Shown: one piece after another, positions 34,125 to 37,743 of the stretch
Position numbering within the stretch: position 1 is the stretch's first letter
Layout: each line of letters begins with the position of its first letter
Assembly (NCBI RefSeq): GCF_000525835.1
Contig: NZ_AODD01000030.1
Span: 1-37,743, forward strand
DNA: 37,743 bases
Reading direction: 5' to 3'
Source of the DNA: Listeria grandensis FSL F6-0971
GTDB taxonomy: Bacteria > Bacillota > Bacilli > Lactobacillales > Listeriaceae
The notes under the pieces: generated by a model
Told to the model about the DNA's origin: nothing
Databases searched by the model: none
The model's input: the letters and a program-made list of their open reading frames with translations, nothing else
Position numbers and translations under genes: made by a program

Positions 34125-35601
34125 TCACGATATAATTATTTTTCTAGTAATTTCACCTAAAAATTTCTCTTGTGGCGTATTACTTCTCTCTGAACTATCT
34201 TCTTTCATATCCTTTAATATTTTAATAAAATCCTTGTCCTGAACTGGTATAATTAAATTTCTATTATCCTTGTAAACATCTCGACACCTTTCAATCAATG
34301 CACTTTCATTTTCACAGCTTCTGAACACCAGAAATCCCATTTTCCCTCGATTTGGAGAAAATCTCCCATTCAATTGATCAATTTCTGGATTCGCAACATC
34401 TTTCGTATAGTTCTTACATTCAACCATAATATAGCTTGAAGGTATTTCTTTAACTGTAGATAGATTAAAAAAATAACCAGATTCCGCTGCATTATCGTAT
34501 ACTAAATCTATTCTCTTTCTACCACCATGAATCTCCTGTTCTTTAATTGGATCCATTAAACTTGGATAAAAAAGAAAATTCATCGTAGCGATAATATGTT
34601 CATGGAATTTATTCGCATCCTTTGTACCCGACTTAATACTATTAAAGTCCCCAATCAATCTATCTATTATTTGCATATAGAAGTCTTCCGTATAATTTTC
34701 TATAATTTCCTCACTAGATAGAGAACTTACTTTTGATTTTGCCTGTGCTTTAAACCTTTGGTAATACTCAGGATACTCTAATGTAAACCTACGTAAAAAT
34801 TCTTTTTTATAGGCACCATGTTTTTTAGCAACCTCATCCTTCTTCGCTGATTTTTTCACATCCCCGTTCTTCAGCTTTGTTGATCTAACTAATGAAGTAT
34901 TAAGTCTTATCTCTTCGCTAACTAAGAAATTCAAAACGAAATGTCTTGCGTATTGTTCAGAATCATAAAAGTATCCTCTTTTTCTACACACTATTGATTT
35001 AGGAACTAAAATAATAGCTTGATTATTTATTACAAGCATATCCTCGTAACTGCTTTCCCAACATTTATTTGCCGTATTCCAATACTCATTTGTTGCAATT
35101 GATTTTTTTAGTTTAATACCATACAATTCACACTGCTTCTGGGTGTATTCTATAAGATGCTTCCTAATAATATTTGTAGTTAAATCTGAAATTTTATCGT
35201 GTGAAATATTGTCCACAAATATCTTGATATCATTTACTTGTGAAACTAATCCATCCTCCATTACACCACTGCTTAAAATATATTCGAAAAGCTTAGTTGC
35301 ATCGTCCTGCCCTAAACTTTTCCCTTTCGTACCATATTCCGACAATCCTAAACACGTCTCTCTTGGCTCAGAAAATTTAAAATTCTTTCTAGCTTTCTCT
35401 ACATCACCTTGTTGAAAAAGAGATAACATATACTGAAAAAAAACTCTCTAATGTTCTATTTGCATTAATAGACCATCTATCTTCTCTAATTGAAAGAAAA
35501 TACGGATCAATAAAGAGCGGCATATCATTTTCAATATCAATGTCAACAAAATCTAATTCATTTTGTGTTCTATTCAATTCAAATAATTCACTAATTTTCA
35601 C
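34125..35601 (-). pseudogene. PD-(D/E)XK nuclease-like protein, frameshifted
   Basis: Best start is the GTG at 35601 (KISELFELNRTQNELDFVDI), with GGGGGAG 6 nt upstream; the ATG at 35616 has no RBS. The first frame ends after LESFFSVYVISFSTR; with one T less in the T8 run (35436-35443) it continues LESFFQYMLSLFQQGDVEKA. The joined protein is about 490 aa. N-terminus: FVDIDIENDMPLFIDPYFLS. C-terminal nuclease core: HGGRKRIDLVYD (Asp) and SSYIMVECKNYTKD (Glu-x-Lys), then IDQLNGRFSPNRGKMGFLVF, as in restriction-type endonucleases. No methyltransferase is seen nearby. Candidate defence or DNA-degrading protein next to the ATPase; family not recognised. Confidence 0.72.
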
Positions 35602-35690
35602 AAAGCTCTCCCCCATAATAAATTAATATTTTTGTAATTTGAAATACTGCATATTAATTCAATCGTGTATACCTTATTCATTTAATATCT

Positions 35691-35719
35691 AGGGAACTAA
35701 TTTTCAATATTAGTTCCCT
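35691..35719. terminator. Stem-loop between SUKH and nuclease genes
   Basis: AGGGAACTAAT (35691-35701) pairs perfectly with ATTAGTTCCCT (35709-35719), 7-nt loop. No long T-run follows on either strand; it may be a weak terminator for the toxin-immunity transcript. Confidence 0.5.
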
Positions 35720-35822
35720 GTTAAATATACACATGCCATGAATAATAAGAAGATAAAGTACTAGCTCACTCTCAAAATATCTTTAACATTATAAGCTCTC
35801 TAAATTTCATCACTCAATACAA

Positions 35823-36270
35823 TTATTTTTCTAGCTTTAGTCCAGAAATAAAAGCACCAAATGAAGTTGCCAACTTGTAAACATTCTCCTCATCACTAGA
35901 CCCTTCTAATTCTTGCCCGTTATCCCAAAAATATACTCCCGCCTGATCACTTTCACATATCAAAACAAATAACCCTGAGCCATACTCTGTTCCTATAATT
36001 AACGACGATTCCATCAATTCATCGCCATACTCTTTACACCAGCTTTCTAAATCAAAGTTATCATTGTCGTTAATTCCCAATAATGCGCCTAAAACAATCT
36101 CTTCGCCATTAGATGGAATTACCGTGGATAAATAATTTTCTTCTGGTACCCCACCATTCTTATTCATCAAAAATTGTTTATATTCTTCTGGAAAATTTAG
36201 ATGCATCTCTTTTTCTAGCCTAACAATCTCTTGCATTGATAATGTGCCAAAACCTTTTAATTTTATGCAT
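35823..36270 (-). pseudogene. SMI1/KNR4 (SUKH) family immunity-like protein, probably frameshifted at its start
   Basis: The core from ATG 36236 reads MQEIVRLEKEMHLNFPEEYK, then FLMNKNGGVPEENYL and GVYFWDNGQE, the SUKH pattern (W/F-P--Y--FL---NGG). But in-frame codons upstream (KLKGFGTLS) also match the family, and no start codon lies in that frame. An ATG at 36270 with GAAGAG 8 nt upstream would give MHKLKGFGTLSMQEI if one T of the T4 at 36261-36264 is removed. About 148 aa when joined. SUKH proteins commonly neutralise nuclease toxins of polymorphic toxin loci; the toxin is coded upstream. Confidence 0.8.
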
Positions 36271-36317
36271 ATTCGTTGCTCTTCAGTGGCAAACGATTTT
36301 AATACTATTTTCCCTTG

Positions 36318-36818
36318 CTAGATTTTTTTTTTATAGTTTTCAATCAGTTCGATAGCACTTACATCAGTTGATTTGGGTAACATGTTTAATTTCTCATATT
36401 CCCAAATAGCTACGCGATCAACATAATCATAACCATCTTTCTCTAAATCTTCATAGCTGTATTGGATGTTAAATTTGCCCTTTGAATTTAAAGTGAAGTT
36501 TAGACTTTTCCATGGTTCTTGTTTGTTTACAATAAATTCATTCCACAGTTTTCTTAATAGATCACTTAGATTGCTCAAACCATTATCTACTTCTTCTACA
36601 TCTACACCTTCTATATCTTCAATATCCAAGCTATATATCGGTGTAGTTTTACCCATAGGATAATAGTAGAAAAAAGTTGCGTCACTGTGTTCTTCCACCT
36701 CTGAATATAATAGAACTTCACTCCATTGTTCTGGAATTATCATATTGATTTCTGTCGCTATCTCTTGATATAGTTCTTCCATCTTCGTTGTATCCACCTT
36801 ACTGTCCCCCATACTCAT
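36318..36818 (-). CDS. YezG-type (DUF600) immunity protein
   Basis: 166 aa from ATG at 36818 with GGAGG 7 nt upstream, overlapping the toxin stop by 20 bp. Motifs: MEELYQEIATEINMIIPEQW at 13-32, VLLYSEVEEHSDATFFYYYP, LWNEFIVNKQEPWKSLNFTL and FNIQYSYEDLEKDGYDYVDR. The YezG family protects against the nuclease domain of YeeF-like LXG toxins, which is the type coded by the overlapping gene. The overlap supports coupled translation of toxin and antidote. Cytoplasmic, no signal peptide. Confidence 0.9.
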   Translation of the reverse strand: MSMGDSKVDTTKMEELYQEIATEINMIIPEQWSEVLLYSEVEEHSDATFFYYYPMGKTTPIYSLDIEDIEGVDVEEVDNGLSNLSDLLRKLWNEFIVNKQEPWKSLNFTLNSKGKFNIQYSYEDLEKDGYDYVDRVAIWEYEKLNMLPKSTDVSAIELIENYKKKI

Positions 36819-37743
36819 TTGGTAGCCTCCTTACATATTTTTTACCATCAATAGTATACTTTAAATCAAATCTCATCGGTCTTTTAGATTCCCCCATGTA
36901 AACAGGCTTAATATTCACATGAACACTTTTCCCTTCTACTAATGCCTTTTTCCATGAGTTTTCAATTGTTTTATATGCACTGACATTGACATTACCGTTC
37001 ATTGCAACTATATTATCAATCAATGGTGAGCCATTAAATTGCGTTGCTATTAAATGTCCACCATGATCACCTTGTGTACTTGGTGCCTTTACTCGATCCT
37101 CTCCACCAGCTTGTAATTGATGTTTTGTATTTCTAATTCCTTTGTTCAATGACAATTCACCATCAGCATCGTTAATTCTTCCCAAATTATCTGTTTGATA
37201 TTTATAACCATTAGCGTCATATTTCGTATTAGGTTTTAGCTCAAACTCGCTCAAGAAATGACCATTATCGTTTAAAACAAACCTATTTGATTTTCCTTGA
37301 TAATCTTTTCCTTTTAGTTTCACATTACTATATATCTTGCTTACACTACTCTTAGGTACCTTAACTCCCTTGCTTTTCATTGTGATGCCGCCTAATAAGA
37401 CAAACGAGATAATTGAAAAGCTTTGCATTTTTGTCAGTGGCACATCGGGATTCAACGTATTAATACCCTTCATTGCGTCTAGCATATAATCCGTCATAAA
37501 ATCGCCAGTTTCTTCGGATGTCACTTTAATTGTACCATCTTTTAAGCCGTCATTGTAGGCAATACTCGCTTCTGCGGTTTCGCGATTCGTGATGCCATTT
37601 TTACTTAAGACCCAGTAACTACCTTCCAGCGTCTTCGTGTAATCATCGAAATTATACGTTTTCTTTGGCTTCTTCTCTGGTACTAGATGGTTCAACCAGC
37701 CCAGTTTGCATTTTGCTGGAATCGTAGGTGTGTGTTGTCGCAT
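36799..37743 (-). CDS. C-terminal part of a YeeF-like secreted nuclease toxin (5' end outside window)
   Basis: At least 314 codons, open at the right edge; the ATG codon at 37743 is probably internal because the family has a long N-terminal LXG domain for type VII secretion. The middle region (DYTKTLEGSYWVLSKNGITN) is a linker found in such toxins. The last 130 residues have GDHGGHLIATQFNGSPLIDN and IVAMNGNVNVSAYKTIENSW, the DNA/RNA non-specific endonuclease type with a conserved D-H-GGH motif, ending RRLPNEYGGQ. It should degrade DNA or RNA in target cells, with YezG encoded next to it as the antidote. Confidence 0.85.
   Translation of the reverse strand: MRQHTPTIPAKCKLGWLNHLVPEKKPKKTYNFDDYTKTLEGSYWVLSKNGITNRETAEASIAYNDGLKDGTIKVTSEETGDFMTDYMLDAMKGINTLNPDVPLTKMQSFSIISFVLLGGITMKSKGVKVPKSSVSKIYSNVKLKGKDYQGKSNRFVLNDNGHFLSEFELKPNTKYDANGYKYQTDNLGRINDADGELSLNKGIRNTKHQLQAGGEDRVKAPSTQGDHGGHLIATQFNGSPLIDNIVAMNGNVNVSAYKTIENSWKKALVEGKSVHVNIKPVYMGESKRPMRFDLKYTIDGKKYVRRLPNEYGGQ

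Overview
The window looks like a chromosomal segment from a low-GC Gram-positive of the Listeria group (Listeriaceae). The clues are several PrfA/Crp-type regulators with PrfA-box-like palindromes, a secreted adhesin with a pectate-lyase-like adhesive domain followed by helical repeats and Ig-like modules, an adaA/ogt pair, mntH with an MntR-like box, and an LXG-type toxin with a YezG immunity gene. The genus assignment is inference at moderate confidence; there is no rRNA or other marker gene to settle it.

Layout. (1) 1-6.5 kb: a Cna-B/VaFE cell-wall adhesin, cut by the left edge, then four Crp/Fnr-fold regulator genes in a row. Two of these belong to one unusual subfamily (start MDFL-VH-LL, about 220 aa), and a third member lies at 23.5-24.2 kb. 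The adhesin and the first regulator each have a TAACATATGTTA palindrome upstream, matching the core of the PrfA box; a related site lies upstream of the third paralogue. (2) 6.9-19.2 kb, minus strand: a Wzx/Wzy-type exopolysaccharide locus with WecC- and Ugd-type UDP-sugar dehydrogenases, Wzz-like protein, BY-kinase, polymerase, flippase joined to a priming sugar-phosphate transferase, epimerase, SGNH-like protein, two glycosyltransferases, an alpha/beta-hydrolase-like protein and a small HTH protein. From polymerase to HTH the genes are tightly packed and often overlap by about 4 nt. (3) 19.2-24.2 kb: a lipoprotein, a 1188-aa secreted repeat adhesin and the third PrfA-like paralogue. (4) 24.6-29.9 kb: YihY/BrkB membrane protein, glyoxalase-fold protein, a DNA-alkylation repair group (ATL, ogt, adaA, alkA) and mntH. 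(5) 30-37.7 kb, visibly more A+T-rich: two duplicated small XRE regulators with paired TGCC-N6/7-GGCA sites, an AAA ATPase with a DUF4435-like (OLD/PARIS-like) part, a PD-(D/E)XK nuclease-like protein, and an LXG-type toxin C-terminus with YezG and SUKH immunity proteins. This reads as a defence and inter-bacterial competition island.

An important caveat: at least nine genes carry single-base frameshifts that are repaired by adding or removing one base, mostly in short homopolymers. This density suggests sequencing or assembly indels more than true decay. It also makes the flippase-transferase fusion suspect. No tRNA, rRNA, CRISPR array or insertion sequence was recognised.
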